Notes under the pieces: generated by a model
What the model was told of the DNA's origin: nothing
Database searches by the model: none
What the model saw: only the letters and a program-made list of their open reading frames with translations
In this document: positions 38,201-47,419 of the stretch, piece after piece
Layout: each line of letters begins with the position of its first letter
Position numbering within the stretch: the stretch's first letter is position 1
NCBI RefSeq assembly: GCF_900018785.1
Contig: NZ_FCOY01000007.1
Location: 310,001 to 374,000 of the forward strand
Source of the DNA: Xanthomonas massiliensis
GTDB taxonomy: Bacteria; Pseudomonadota; Gammaproteobacteria; Xanthomonadales; Xanthomonadaceae
Direction: 5' to 3'
Length of the DNA: 64,000 bases
Translations under genes and position numbers: made by a program

Positions 38201-41200
38201 CCGCGGCGGTTCTGCAGCAGTACCTCCGGCTCGGCGCGCAGGAACGGGTGCGCGTACACCATCGCCCCGGCCAGGCGCTCGTACAGCTGCGCGTCGGCCT
38301 GCGAGGCGTTGATCTGCCGGCGCACCACCTGGCTGTGGGTCCAGGCCAGGTCGAAAACGCGGTCGGCCAGGCGGCGGTCGCGGTACTTGTCGATCAGCGC
38401 GGCGCAGGCGGTGCGGTCGCTGCCGACGCCGAACACCATGTCCACCACCGCGCTCTGCTCCGGCGCCAGCACGATGCGGCAGCGGATCGCCACGATCGGG
38501 TCGAGCACCGAGCCGGCGCTGCCGGACAGCGCGGCATCGCCGAGCAGCGCCTGCGGCGCGCGCGGGGTGTTGCCGCGGCCGAGGAAGCGCGCGCGGTCGG
38601 TCTCGTAGGAGATGGCGTCGATGTCGGCCTCGTGCACCGCCACCAGGTGCAGCATCCACGGCGCGGCCTCCTCCTGCGAGCGCGGCCGCCGCGTGCACAG
38701 CAACGCCTGCTTGTCGCGCACGATCTCGGTCTGCACGAACAGGTTGCTGAAGGCCGGGTGCATCTCGTCGGCGATCGCCGGCGCCAGCACCACCTCGGCG
38801 TAGGTGGTGATCTCGATGGTGCGCGTGTGGCGCGAGCGGTTGCCGATGCGCAGCCGCCGCAGCTCGATGTCGTCCTCGGCGGAGATGGCGATCTCCAGGT
38901 GGGTGTCGTAGCCGCGGCGGCGGCCGCGGAACTCGGCGCGGGCATCGGAGAAGATCGCCTCGTACTGCTCCACCGGCACGCAGGTGGGCTGGTGCGCGGC
39001 CGACCAGAAGTCGCCGCTGGCGACGTCGCGCAGGTAGCAGAAGTTGCCCCAGTGGTCGCGGGTGAGGTCCTCGCGCCAGCGCGTGACCGCCATGTCGCGC
39101 ATCCGGCTGTAGCCGCCGCCGGCGCTGCTGAGCAGGCCGTGGTAGCGGCCGTTGGACAGCAGTTGCACCGCCGGCCGCGCGGTGCCGGGATTGCGGAACA
39201 CGCGCAGCCGGGTCTCGGCCTCGCCTTCGGTCGCGGTGGCGCGCACGCGCGCGGTCTCGGCCGCCTGCGGATGGAAGATGCCGGTGCGCGGGATGCGTTC
39301 CTGCAGCAGCAGCAAGGTGGCCTGGAACTGGGCGTCGGCGGCGAAGCGCTTCTGCATCGGCTGGTCGCGCAGCAGCGAATCCAGCGCCAGGAAGCCCATG
39401 CCCTGGTGGTGGGCCATGAACGAGCGCACCACCGCGTGCTCCTGGCCCGGCGGCACCCGCCCGGGGGTGTAGTCGATCGCCTCGTACAGGCCGAAGCGCC
39501 CGCCGAAGCCCAGCTCGGCCAGCCGCTGCAGGTTCTGGCACGCCGCCTCCGGCGCCACCATCAGCGCCATCACGCTGGCATAGGGCGCGATCACCAGGTC
39601 CTGGTCGAGGCCGCGCTTGAGCCCCAGCCCGGGCACGCCGAAGGCGCGGTACTGGTAGTTCATCCGCGCATCGACCGCGTTGTAGCCCGATTCGGACACG
39701 CCCCACGGCACGCCGTGGCGCGCGCCGTGGGCGATCTGCGCGTTCACCGCATGCCGCGAGGTCTGCTCCAGCAGGGTGTCGGCGTAGGCCGGCATCACCA
39801 GCTGCGGCATCAGGTACTCGAACATCGAGCCGCTCCACGACAGCAGCGTGGCCTCGCCCGCGACCTCGGTCAGCAGCCGCCCCAGCGCGAACCAGTTCTC
39901 CTGCGGCAGCTGGCCCTGGGCGATGGCGACGAAGCTGCCCAGCCGCGCCTCCGAGGCCAGCAGGTCGTAGTAGCCCGAATCCAGGCGGCGCTCGTCGACG
40001 TTGTAGCCGATCGCCAGCAACCGCCGCGCGCGGTCGTAGAGGAATTCGTATTCCATCAGCGACAGCTGCCCGGCCACGTGCGCCAGCCGCTGCAGCTGCT
40101 GGATGCGCGCCCGCGCCCGGCTCGCCGCCTCGCCGCTGTCCTGGCCGGCGAGCTGGCCCTGGTCGGCGACGGCCGGCGACGTCGCGGCGGCGGCGTCCGG
40201 CAGCAGGAAGCGCAGCTCCGCGAGCGCCGCCTGGCAGGCCCGGTCCAGTGCCTGCGGCCAGTGCGGCTCGGGCACCTCGGGCAACGGTTCGGCCAGCGAC
40301 GGGGGCGGCGGGGGCCAGGCCTGGGCGATGGTCGCCGCCAGCGCGGCCAGGCCTTCCAGCACGGCGCGCGCGTCGGCCAGCGAATGCGGCGGCACCGCGC
40401 GCACCGCCGCCAGCTGCCCGGCGAACGCGGACAGCGCCTCCTCGACCACCGCGTCGGTGCGCCCGGCGTTGCGCCAGGCCCGGCGCAGCACGCCCAGCGT
40501 GTCGTCCAGGCCGGCAAACGTCGCCGGCGCCAACAGCGGTGCCCGCGCCAGCGCCAGCAGCCCCTGGCGCAGGGTGAGCAGGTGCCCGGCCAGGTTGCCG
40601 CTGTCCACCGTGGACACGTAGTGCGGCGGCAGCGGCTGCAGGGTCTGGGTGTCGTACCAGTTGTAGAAGTGGCCGCGGTGGCGCGGCAGCGATTCCATCG
40701 TCGCCAGCGCGCGCTCGGTGCGCTCGATCGCCTCGCCCGCCTGCAGATAGCCCAGGTCGTAGGCGGCCAGGTTGGCCAGCAGCGACAGGCCCATGTTGGT
40801 CGGCGAGGTGCGCCGCGCCACCACCAGGTTGGGATGCTCCTGCACGTTGTCCGGCGGCAGCCAGTGGTCCTCGGCGCGGATGTGCACCTCGAAGAACGCC
40901 CAGGTGCGCCGCGCCAGGCGACCGAGGAAGGCGCGCTGGGCATGGGACAGCAGCGATTGCCGGCGCCGGCGCGGCTGGCCCAGCCAGGCCATCAGCGCCG
41001 GCGAGACCAGCCACAGCGCCAGGACCGGCGCGGCCACCCACAACGCGGTCGGTTGCAGCCGCCACAGCACCGCCGCCAGCACTAGCACCAGCACCGGCAC
41101 CGGCGCCATCGCGCGCAGTTCCGCGGCCATGCCGCCGAGGCCGCGCTCGACCTCGCTGGACGGGTTCCACTGCAGCAGGTGCCGCCGCCGCACCATGCGC

Positions 41201-43986
41201 CACAGCGTGCGCACGATCGCCACCGCGCTGTAGCCAGCCTCGTACGGCAGGCACGCCAGCATCACCAGCACCCGCTGCAGCTGCCGCGCGGTGGCATGGC
41301 CGACCAGCAACAGGTGCGGGCGCCAGGCCACGTCCGGCGGCTTGGACACGGCATCGTGCAGCGCCGGCAACAGCACCGGCAGCAGCCACAGCATGAGCAG
41401 CGAGGCGGTCCATGCCAGCGGCCACGGCAGCAGCACCCAGCCCAGCACCAGCAGCGCGACCGCGGCGGCCGGCACCAGGCTGCGCCGCAGGTTGTCCAGC
41501 AGCTTGCCGCGCGACAGCGCCGACAGGGTGTTGCGCGCATGGCCGCCGCCGGCGCGCGGCACCCACGGCAGCAGCCACGGCAGCAGCTGCCAGTCGCCGC
41601 GGATCCAGCGCGCGCGGCGCTTGACGTCGGCGGCGTAGCGGGTCGGGTAGTCCTCGAACAGGCGCACGTCGCTGACCAGCCCGGCGCGCGCGTAGCAGCC
41701 CTCCAGCAGGTCGTGGCTGAGGATGCGGTTGTCGGGCAAGCGGCCTTCCAGCGCCCGCTCGAACGCATCCACGTCGTAGATGCCCTTGCCGACGAACGAG
41801 CCTTCGCCGAACAGGTCCTGGTACACGTCCGAGACTGTGCGCGTGTACGGGTCGATGCCCGGCTCGCTGCCGAACAGGCGCGCGTAGCGCGAGCCGCGCC
41901 CGCCCATGCTGGTGCCCACGCTTGGCTGCAGGATGCCGTAGCCGCGCGTCACCCGGCCCAGCGCCGGGCCGAAGCGGGCCCGGTTGAGCGGATGCATCAG
42001 GGTGGCGGCGAACTCGCGCGCGGCATCGCGCGGCAAGCGCGTATCCGAGTCCAGGGTGATCACGTAGCGCACCTGGCGCAGCACCGCGACGTCGCCGGCG
42101 ACCTGCATGAAGTCGGCCTGCGCGCCGCCGCCGCGCAGCAGCCGGTTGAGCGCGGCCAGCTTGCCGCGCTTGCGCTCGTGGCCGATCCACTTGCCTTCGC
42201 CGGCGTTCCAGCGGCGCGGGCGGTGCAGCAGGAAGAAGCGATCGCCGGTTTCCGGGGCGTAGCGCCGGTTGAGTTCGGCGATGCGTGCCCGTGCATGCGC
42301 CAGCAGCGGTGCGTCGGCGGGCAGCGTTTCCGCGTCGGCGTCGAGGAAATCGGTCAGCAGGGCGAAATGCAGGTGGCGGTCGCGGTTGGCCAGGAAGCGC
42401 ACTTCCAGCCCTTCCGCCAGCTCGTCCACCCCCTGGGTGCTGGCGAGCATGCTCGGTACCGCCACCAGCGTGCGCGCGTCGGCGGGAATGCCCTTGGAGA
42501 AGTCCATGCGCGGCAGCGGCCGCGGCGCGACCAGCAGCGTGGCCAGCCAGTTGACCAGGGCGATGCCGAGCTCGCTGAAGGCCAGCACCGCCAGTACCGC
42601 GGCCACCGCCGCCAGCCAGGCCGGCGCCGCGCCCGGCGGCAGCGTCCGCCACGATTGCGCCAGCCCCCAGGCGCCGGCCAGCGCGACCAGCGCGATCGGT
42701 GCCAGGTACAGCGGCAACGGCACCCGGCGCGGGCGCAGCCGCGGCGGCCCGCGCGCCCCGGGCAGTTGCGCCACCGCGGCGCAGGCGCCGGCCAGGCCGT
42801 CGTCGACCAGGTAGTAGCCGACGTGCGCCTGGTCGTCGACGGCGCCGGCCTGCGCCAGCCGCAGCACGCAATCGGCCACCTCGATCTCGCTGGTGCCGCT
42901 GCGCCGGGCCAGCGTCTCCACGCCATGGCGATAGCTGTCGCGGGTGTTGAAATCCATCCGCGCATAGATGCCGGCAGGATCGGTGCGCAGGCGCTGCTCG
43001 ACCAGGCTGGTGCCCTCCACGAACTCGCGCCAGTCCACGTCGGCGAGCAGGCGCAGGCTGCCGATGCTGTTGCCGATCGACACCTGGTCTGCCGCCTGCT
43101 GCCGGCTTTCGGCATGCACCAGGTCGTCGATGCGCTGGCCGCTGTCGGCCACCCACTGCTCGACCCAGGTCACCGGCATCGCCAGCACGCCGCCACGCCC
43201 CTGCAGGCCGCGGGTCAGCTCGGCGACGAACGCCCCGGTCAGCGGCGGCGACGAGCGCGCCATGTCGGCGACCACCAGCACCACGGCCTTGGGGTCCTGC
43301 GCGGCGGTGGCATTGAGCCGCTCGGCCCAGTCGCTGGCCAGGCGGTGGTCGCGGCCATCGCGCATCACCCGCGCCGCTACCCGCCGCAGGTTCTCGAGCA
43401 GGCCCAGCCGCAGCATGATCGGGATCGCCCACAGCTCGCCCAGTTTCAGCGGCGTCACCCGCTGGTAGGCGGCGACGAAGCGGCCGATGCTCTCCGCGTC
43501 GATGCGGCCGTCGCCGTGGGCGATGGCCTCCATCGACAGGTCGTAGACCCGCGGCAGCCCCGCCGCGCCGCCGCCGGCCAGCACCGGCAGCTGGCGGCTG
43601 TAGCCCTGCGGCAGGTGGCGGCGCGCGGTGTGGATCTGTTCCTCGACCAGGTAGTAGTTGTCCAGCAGCCACTCACCGGCCGGGGTGATGCGTACCTCGT
43701 CCTGGACCATGCGCGTGAGCAGCGCCTGCGCCTGCGCCAGCACCTCCTCGTTCTGCCGGAGCCGCGCCAGCAGCCGCTCCGGCACCGGCCGCGTGCCGAG
43801 CCGGTGCGCGCGCGCCAGCGCCTCGCCGTGCAGCGCCATCTGTTCGGCGCTGAACAGCTGCGCGCGCAGCGGCTCCTCCCCCGTCGGCCGGCGCCGGGCG
43901 CGCCCGGCCGCAGCGTCCCGCGCCGCGGAAAGGCTGCGGAAATACCAATTCAGCCAACGGCCGAAGGCGCGCAGTGAGGCAGGCAT
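35266..43986 (-). CDS. ndvB: Cyclic beta-1,2-glucan synthase (NdvB/ChvB type)
   Basis: Giant inner-membrane enzyme of 2906 residues that makes and cyclises periplasmic beta-1,2-glucans. The N-terminal soluble part (about 1-410) leads to transmembrane helices near 418-470. The GT84 transferase domain follows (QVRYVITLDSDTRLPRDAA near 645, then GILQPSVGTSMGGRGS), with a second transmembrane cluster at about 835-1000. A glycoamylase-like domain comes next (SWSGSMFEYLMPQLVMPAY, about 1380). C-terminal GH94 phosphorylase modules carry the catalytic Asp in GDWNDGMNRVG near residue 2580, and length control is thought to reside there. It is uninterrupted and of normal length. The start at 43986 gives a typical basic N terminus. 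Such glucans serve osmoadaptation and host interaction. Confidence 0.96.
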   Translation of the reverse strand: MPASLRAFGRWLNWYFRSLSAARDAAAGRARRRPTGEEPLRAQLFSAEQMALHGEALARAHRLGTRPVPERLLARLRQNEEVLAQAQALLTRMVQDEVRITPAGEWLLDNYYLVEEQIHTARRHLPQGYSRQLPVLAGGGAAGLPRVYDLSMEAIAHGDGRIDAESIGRFVAAYQRVTPLKLGELWAIPIMLRLGLLENLRRVAARVMRDGRDHRLASDWAERLNATAAQDPKAVVLVVADMARSSPPLTGAFVAELTRGLQGRGGVLAMPVTWVEQWVADSGQRIDDLVHAESRQQAADQVSIGNSIGSLRLLADVDWREFVEGTSLVEQRLRTDPAGIYARMDFNTRDSYRHGVETLARRSGTSEIEVADCVLRLAQAGAVDDQAHVGYYLVDDGLAGACAAVAQLPGARGPPRLRPRRVPLPLYLAPIALVALAGAWGLAQSWRTLPPGAAPAWLAAVAAVLAVLAFSELGIALVNWLATLLVAPRPLPRMDFSKGIPADARTLVAVPSMLASTQGVDELAEGLEVRFLANRDRHLHFALLTDFLDADAETLPADAPLLAHARARIAELNRRYAPETGDRFFLLHRPRRWNAGEGKWIGHERKRGKLAALNRLLRGGGAQADFMQVAGDVAVLRQVRYVITLDSDTRLPRDAAREFAATLMHPLNRARFGPALGRVTRGYGILQPSVGTSMGGRGSRYARLFGSEPGIDPYTRTVSDVYQDLFGEGSFVGKGIYDVDAFERALEGRLPDNRILSHDLLEGCYARAGLVSDVRLFEDYPTRYAADVKRRARWIRGDWQLLPWLLPWVPRAGGGHARNTLSALSRGKLLDNLRRSLVPAAAVALLVLGWVLLPWPLAWTASLLMLWLLPVLLPALHDAVSKPPDVAWRPHLLLVGHATARQLQRVLVMLACLPYEAGYSAVAIVRTLWRMVRRRHLLQWNPSSEVERGLGGMAAELRAMAPVPVLVLVLAAVLWRLQPTALWVAAPVLALWLVSPALMAWLGQPRRRRQSLLSHAQRAFLGRLARRTWAFFEVHIRAEDHWLPPDNVQEHPNLVVARRTSPTNMGLSLLANLAAYDLGYLQAGEAIERTERALATMESLPRHRGHFYNWYDTQTLQPLPPHYVSTVDSGNLAGHLLTLRQGLLALARAPLLAPATFAGLDDTLGVLRRAWRNAGRTDAVVEEALSAFAGQLAAVRAVPPHSLADARAVLEGLAALAATIAQAWPPPPPSLAEPLPEVPEPHWPQALDRACQAALAELRFLLPDAAAATSPAVADQGQLAGQDSGEAASRARARIQQLQRLAHVAGQLSLMEYEFLYDRARRLLAIGYNVDERRLDSGYYDLLASEARLGSFVAIAQGQLPQENWFALGRLLTEVAGEATLLSWSGSMFEYLMPQLVMPAYADTLLEQTSRHAVNAQIAHGARHGVPWGVSESGYNAVDARMNYQYRAFGVPGLGLKRGLDQDLVIAPYASVMALMVAPEAACQNLQRLAELGFGGRFGLYEAIDYTPGRVPPGQEHAVVRSFMAHHQGMGFLALDSLLRDQPMQKRFAADAQFQATLLLLQERIPRTGIFHPQAAETARVRATATEGEAETRLRVFRNPGTARPAVQLLSNGRYHGLLSSAGGGYSRMRDMAVTRWREDLTRDHWGNFCYLRDVASGDFWSAAHQPTCVPVEQYEAIFSDARAEFRGRRRGYDTHLEIAISAEDDIELRRLRIGNRSRHTRTIEITTYAEVVLAPAIADEMHPAFSNLFVQTEIVRDKQALLCTRRPRSQEEAAPWMLHLVAVHEADIDAISYETDRARFLGRGNTPRAPQALLGDAALSGSAGSVLDPIVAIRCRIVLAPEQSAVVDMVFGVGSDRTACAALIDKYRDRRLADRVFDLAWTHSQVVRRQINASQADAQLYERLAGAMVYAHPFLRAEPEVLLQNRRGQSGLWGHAISGDLPIVLLQIADVENIELVRQMVQAHAYWRLKGLHADLVIWNESPAGYRQQLQDQILGMVSADADANVLERPGGIFVRAVQAISQEDRVLLQTVARVVVSDQRGTLAAQVARHMPPELRVAELLPQVPAAATAVQDDAAPETADVHGWPFAATAGDPLFDNGTGAFAADGREYVVALREGAATPAPWANVIANAQLGCVLSESMPGYTWFENAHEFRLTPWHNDPVSDTGGEAFYLRDEDSGRVWSPTPLPCRGRGDYRTRHGFGYSVYEHVEDGIASELWVFVATDAAVRFSLLKLRNLGTRPRRLSATGYVEWVLGDIRGRTQMHVVTEMDGDDGPVLARNPYNTEFGGRTAFFDADADARSFSGDRGEFLGRNGSLADPDALRREHLSGRLGVGLDPCAAIQVPFELAPGQAFETTFRLGAGMDRAQAMQLALQVRGSGAAHAALDAVRAHWLDVLGGVQVATPDPGVDLLANGWLPYQTLACRYLARSGYYQSGGAFGFRDQLQDTMALVHVAPALAREHLLLSAAHQFPQGDVLHWWHPPLDRGVRTRCSDDYLWLPLATCRYLQASGDAGVLDEPVGYVEGRLVNADEESYYDLPVASSLRQPLYDHCVRALRRGCELLGERGLPLIGTGDWNDGMNRVGEGGRGESVWLGFFLYEVLRQFAPVAHARGDAGFARHCEQAAQRLRENLDAHAWDGQWYRRAWFDDGTPLGSAGNAECRIDSISQSWSVLSGAGDPERARQAMASLDEHLVKRDAGLIQLLEPPFDRVDHGAGYHDPGYIAGYVPGVRENGGQYTHAAVWAAMAFARLGDATRAWELARMINPLNHARDADAVARYKVEPYVLAADVYGVAPHIGRGGWTWYTGSAGWMYRLLTESLLGLQRDGDMLALRPCLPADWPGYTLRYRFGTSTYRIEVEQVDAGAAAEGESTLRVDGSGRDGFAFRLHDDGGEHHVQVRWPRAAA

Positions 43987-44188
43987 CGTATGTTCCCGTC
44001 AGGCGTGCGGCGCCTGCGCTATGTCCAGCCTTAGCACCCGGCGGGGAATACCGGCGTGAAGCGGGCGGTGCGACGGCACATCGCCGTCCGTGCCGGCGGC
44101 GGGCGCGGGCCGGCCCGTGCGATCACCCGGAAACGATCATGGCCCCCACGACGGGCAGCGTATCGGCAGGCACCGGCCGGGCCAGGCG

Positions 44189-45682
44189 TCAGCCCGGCGC
44201 ATGTCCGCCACCGGACGCGCGTGCGGGCCGTGCGGTCCCATCCTCGGTTGCCGGCTCCGCCGCGGCGGGCGCGGGCTCCCAGCCGAACACGCTGCGGCCG
44301 CCGTAGCCATGCGAATCGCGTCGCTCCCGGGCAAGGTACTGCTCGAGCGAGGGACCGCTGGCACTGGCCTCCAGCCGCCGCGCCTGGGCATCGAGCCGGC
44401 CGATCGCCTGCAGCTTCTCCTCGTTGCCGAGCTGCGCCTGCTGCACCGCCTGCTTGAGCACCATGATCGTGCGGTCCAGCACCTTCGTCGGCACCGGGAA
44501 CGGATGCCGGTCCTTGCCGCCGTGCGCCAGCGAGAAGCGTGCCGGATCGCTGAACCGGCACGGCGTGCCGTGCAGCACCTCGGCCACCATCGCCAGCGAG
44601 CGCACCGTGCGCGCGCCCACGCCCGGCACCTGCAGCAGCTCGGTGAAGTCCTTGGGCCCCTGTTCGGCCGCCGCGGCCAGCGCACCGCGCAGCCGGCGCA
44701 GCACCACGTCCTGCGGTCGCACGTCGTGGTGGTCGGGCAGTGACAGGTGCGGCTGTCTGTCATCGGGACGCCAGGGTTCCAGCACCGGCACCGGCACCGG
44801 TGCCGGCGCGGCTCCCGGCAGGCCACCGAACAGGTCCCCGGTCGTCGGCACAGCCTCGGCACCGATCGGGGCATGCCCTGCCCGGCCGCCAGGACGGGCG
44901 TCGCGTGCATTCCCGGAAACGCTGTGCCCCGGTGGACCAGACCGGGCGCGCCGGCCGTCGCGGTCTTCCCGCGCCGTCTCCAGCTTGCCGAACTCGCGTG
45001 CGATCGCCTCCGGCGCCATCTCCCGCAGCAGTTCCACCTGCGCCGCGCGCGCGGCGGCGGCACGGTGGTCGGCCAGGTTGACGATGCGTCCCTGCCCCGG
45101 CCCGTCGATGGCCGCATGCGGCGCATCGACGAAGCTCTCCAGCCCTTCCGACAGCCAGTGGTAGCGGCGCGCCTGCTTGCGGGCGCCGTTCATGCCCTGC
45201 TGCACCACCACCCAGCGGCCGTCGTCGCTGACGATGAAGCCGTGCAGGTACAGGTCGAAGCCGTCCTGCACCGCCGCGCTGTCCACCTTGGCCACCAGCC
45301 GGCTGGCGCGCGCCAGTGCCGCACCGTCGATGCCGGTGAGCTCGCCCACCGCCAGCAGTTCGTCCGGCGTGGCCCGCGAATGCCGCCCGCGGCCGCCGCA
45401 GACATGGATGCCCAGCTCGCCGGCCAGCGGCGCCAGCCCGCGCTTGAGCGCGCCGATCACGCTGGTGGTGATGCCGGAGGAATGCCAGTCCATCCCCATC
45501 ACCGCACCGAAGGACTGGAACCAGAACGGATGCGCCAGCCGCCGCAGCAGCTCGTCGCGTCCGTACTCGAGCACGATCGCCTGGCACATCACCGCGCCCA
45601 GCCGGGTCATGCGCTGGCCCAGCCACGCCGGCACGCGCCCGCCGTGCAGGGGAAGGTCGGCGCTGCCGCCGCGTCGGCTCAT
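44189..45682 (-). CDS. DUF763 domain-containing protein
   Basis: Soluble protein of 497 residues from the ATG at 45682. The N terminus SRRGGSADLPLHGGRVPAWL and the blocks FGAVMGMDWHSSGITTSVIG and WVVVQQGMNGARKQARRYHW mark the DUF763 family. That family is common in archaea and scattered in bacteria and has no established function. Residues about 360-385 (LLQVPGVGARTVRSLAMVAE) form a helix-hairpin-helix, pointing to nucleic-acid binding. The middle (about 240-300) and the C terminus are Pro/Ala/Gly-rich linkers. It is co-directional with the glucan synthase gene across a 202-bp gap. A DNA-repair role is conjecture. Confidence 0.88.
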   Translation of the reverse strand: MSRRGGSADLPLHGGRVPAWLGQRMTRLGAVMCQAIVLEYGRDELLRRLAHPFWFQSFGAVMGMDWHSSGITTSVIGALKRGLAPLAGELGIHVCGGRGRHSRATPDELLAVGELTGIDGAALARASRLVAKVDSAAVQDGFDLYLHGFIVSDDGRWVVVQQGMNGARKQARRYHWLSEGLESFVDAPHAAIDGPGQGRIVNLADHRAAAARAAQVELLREMAPEAIAREFGKLETAREDRDGRRARSGPPGHSVSGNARDARPGGRAGHAPIGAEAVPTTGDLFGGLPGAAPAPVPVPVLEPWRPDDRQPHLSLPDHHDVRPQDVVLRRLRGALAAAAEQGPKDFTELLQVPGVGARTVRSLAMVAEVLHGTPCRFSDPARFSLAHGGKDRHPFPVPTKVLDRTIMVLKQAVQQAQLGNEEKLQAIGRLDAQARRLEASASGPSLEQYLARERRDSHGYGGRSVFGWEPAPAAAEPATEDGTARPARASGGGHAPG

Positions 45683-45802
45683 CGGGACACTCCGCAATAC
45701 ATGGCGCACATGATCGCGCAGCCGGGTCTCAGCCGGCGAGAAGCCGGTGCCTCGTGGCGATGAAGGCGTTCATCGTCGCGGCACACAAAGACACAGGCCG
45801 CC

Positions 45803-46369
45803 TCAGGAACGCAGCGCGGCCATCGCCGAACGCGAAGACACCACGCCGGCGGCCTTGGACGCCTCCAGCACCGCGAACGCGGCCCGCATGCCGTCCACGC
45901 TGCCGGCCACCGCGTCGCGCACCACCCGCACCCGGTATTCGCGCGTGTTGGCATCCAGCGCGGTGGCCAGCACGCACGATTCGGCCGTCATCCCCGTCAG
46001 GTACAACGAGCCGACGCCGAGCTTGGCCAGCAGCACCGGCAGCGCGGTGGCCAGGAACGCCGAATGCTTGGGCTTGAGCACGAAGTAGTCGTCCGCGCCC
46101 GGGCGCAACAGCTCGGCCACCTGCTGCGCCGTGCCGCCGGCGCCGGCGCACCTCGCCACCAGTTCGCGGAAGTCCGATTTCCAGTTGGCGAAGTTGTCGT
46201 TGGCGTAGATCACCGGCAAGTCGCGGCGGTGGAAGGCGCGGCGCAGGCGCACGATGCAGCGCGCGGCGGCCAGCACGCTCGGCGCCAGCGATTCCGCTTC
46301 CGGGAAATCGAGCGGGTGGATCATGTCGATGATCAGCAGGGCCTGGCAGCCATTGGCAGTCCCTGGCAT
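45803..46369 (-). CDS. Isochorismatase-family cysteine hydrolase
   Basis: Amidase/hydrolase of 188 residues. The catalytic triad is visible: Asp in ALLIIDMIHPLDF, Lys in FVLKPKHSAFLAT and Cys in GMTAESCVLATALDA. A cis-peptide turn (GMTAE) precedes the Cys strand, as in nicotinamidases. The start at 46369 has GGAGGCGCTGAC before it and is preferred over an ATG 36 bp upstream. The substrate is not predictable. It is co-directional with the downstream DUF763 gene but separated by 120 bp. Confidence 0.9.
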   Translation of the reverse strand: MPGTANGCQALLIIDMIHPLDFPEAESLAPSVLAAARCIVRLRRAFHRRDLPVIYANDNFANWKSDFRELVARCAGAGGTAQQVAELLRPGADDYFVLKPKHSAFLATALPVLLAKLGVGSLYLTGMTAESCVLATALDANTREYRVRVVRDAVAGSVDGMRAAFAVLEASKAAGVVSSRSAMAALRS

Positions 46370-46497
46370 GTCAGCGCCTCCCTCGCGTCCCCGCAGGGCC
46401 GGCACGGAAGAGTACGCGCCCCCGTACCGGTCCTGGCCATACGCACAGGCCGCCGACGCTTCCCGCGCATGCCGGCATGGCCGTCACCTGCGGTGGT

Positions 46498-47124
46498 TCA
46501 CGCCTGCGCCAGCAACTTTTCCAGCTCTGCGCGGCCGGCACGCACACAATAGGCCGGGGTACCGTTCTGGAAGCGGAAGCCCTCGTGCAGCGGGCCGGCA
46601 TCGAGCACGTCGAATCCGAACGATTCGATCAGGCCGGCCACCACCTTCTTGGCCTGGGCATCGTCGCCGGCGATGGGCAGCGTGCGCCGCTCCGGATCGC
46701 CTTTCGGCCGCGCGGTGCTGCCGATCTCGGCCGCATAGATCGAGTTGAACGCCTTGACCACCTTCGACTGCGGCAGGTGCGCGGCAGTCATCTCGCTGGT
46801 GGTGGTGGTGCCGTCGTCGAGCGCGGCGATGTGGCCGTCGCGCTCCGGGTAGTAGTTCATCGTGTCGATGACGACCTTGCCGGCCAGCGGCGCGACCGGC
46901 ACGTCCTCGAGGTCCTTCAGCGGTACCGTGACCACGACGATGTCGCCACGCTCGCCGGCTTGCTGTGCGGTAGCCGCGCTGGCATGCGGGCCCAGCTTGT
47001 CCACCAGGCCGGCCAGCGTCTGCGGTCCACGCGAGTTGGACATGATCACCTCGTGCCCGGCCTCGATCGCCTTCTGCGCCACGATGGAACCGATATGCCC
47101 GCTGCCGATGAATCCGATCTTCAT
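46498..47124 (-). CDS. NADPH-dependent F420 reductase-like oxidoreductase
   Basis: Rossmann-fold oxidoreductase of 208 residues. The dinucleotide motif MKIGFIGSGHIGSIVAQKA is at the N terminus, followed by MSNSRGP (NADP phosphate-binding Ser/Arg) and VVVTVPLKDLEDVP. The rest matches the F420_oxidored family (VIDTMNYYPERDGH, VVKAFNSIYAAEI). This bacterium is unlikely to use F420, so the true substrate is unknown; bacterial members are often annotated simply as NADP oxidoreductases. The ATG at 47124 is used although the frame stays open upstream. Confidence 0.88.
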   Translation of the reverse strand: MKIGFIGSGHIGSIVAQKAIEAGHEVIMSNSRGPQTLAGLVDKLGPHASAATAQQAGERGDIVVVTVPLKDLEDVPVAPLAGKVVIDTMNYYPERDGHIAALDDGTTTTSEMTAAHLPQSKVVKAFNSIYAAEIGSTARPKGDPERRTLPIAGDDAQAKKVVAGLIESFGFDVLDAGPLHEGFRFQNGTPAYCVRAGRAELEKLLAQA

Positions 47125-47419
47125 GGGACCAACCTCCACTGCATGGAATCGATGGCAGACATGATGCGCCGCCCCATGCGGCGATCGGATGAAGACCACG
47201 CCGCCCGGATGCGGCACCGCTTCGCGCCGATGGCGCGGCCACGGATTCGGCCACGACACCCGTGCGGCATGGCGGCTCTATGGCCCTTGCGCTCATACCG
47301 GATGTGCCCCCCGGCCGGTACCGATTCGCTGCAAAGCAGCATCACATTGAGCCAGGGCTCACTCGCAATCAATCAACCGGAAGACGACGGACGCCACGCC
47401 ACATTGCCGCCCCATCGAC

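Noticed and set aside
35170-41085. A 1971-codon open frame on the plus strand opposite the glucan synthase
   Set aside because: It is the antisense shadow of a GC-rich coding gene. Its composition is Arg/Gln/His/Ala-rich and repetitive with no family motif, while the minus-strand frame has many.
47125-47419. Possible short gene between the F420-type oxidoreductase and hsdR
   Set aside because: Open frames here are low-complexity extensions of neighbouring frames with no start signal; I see nothing else in this stretch.
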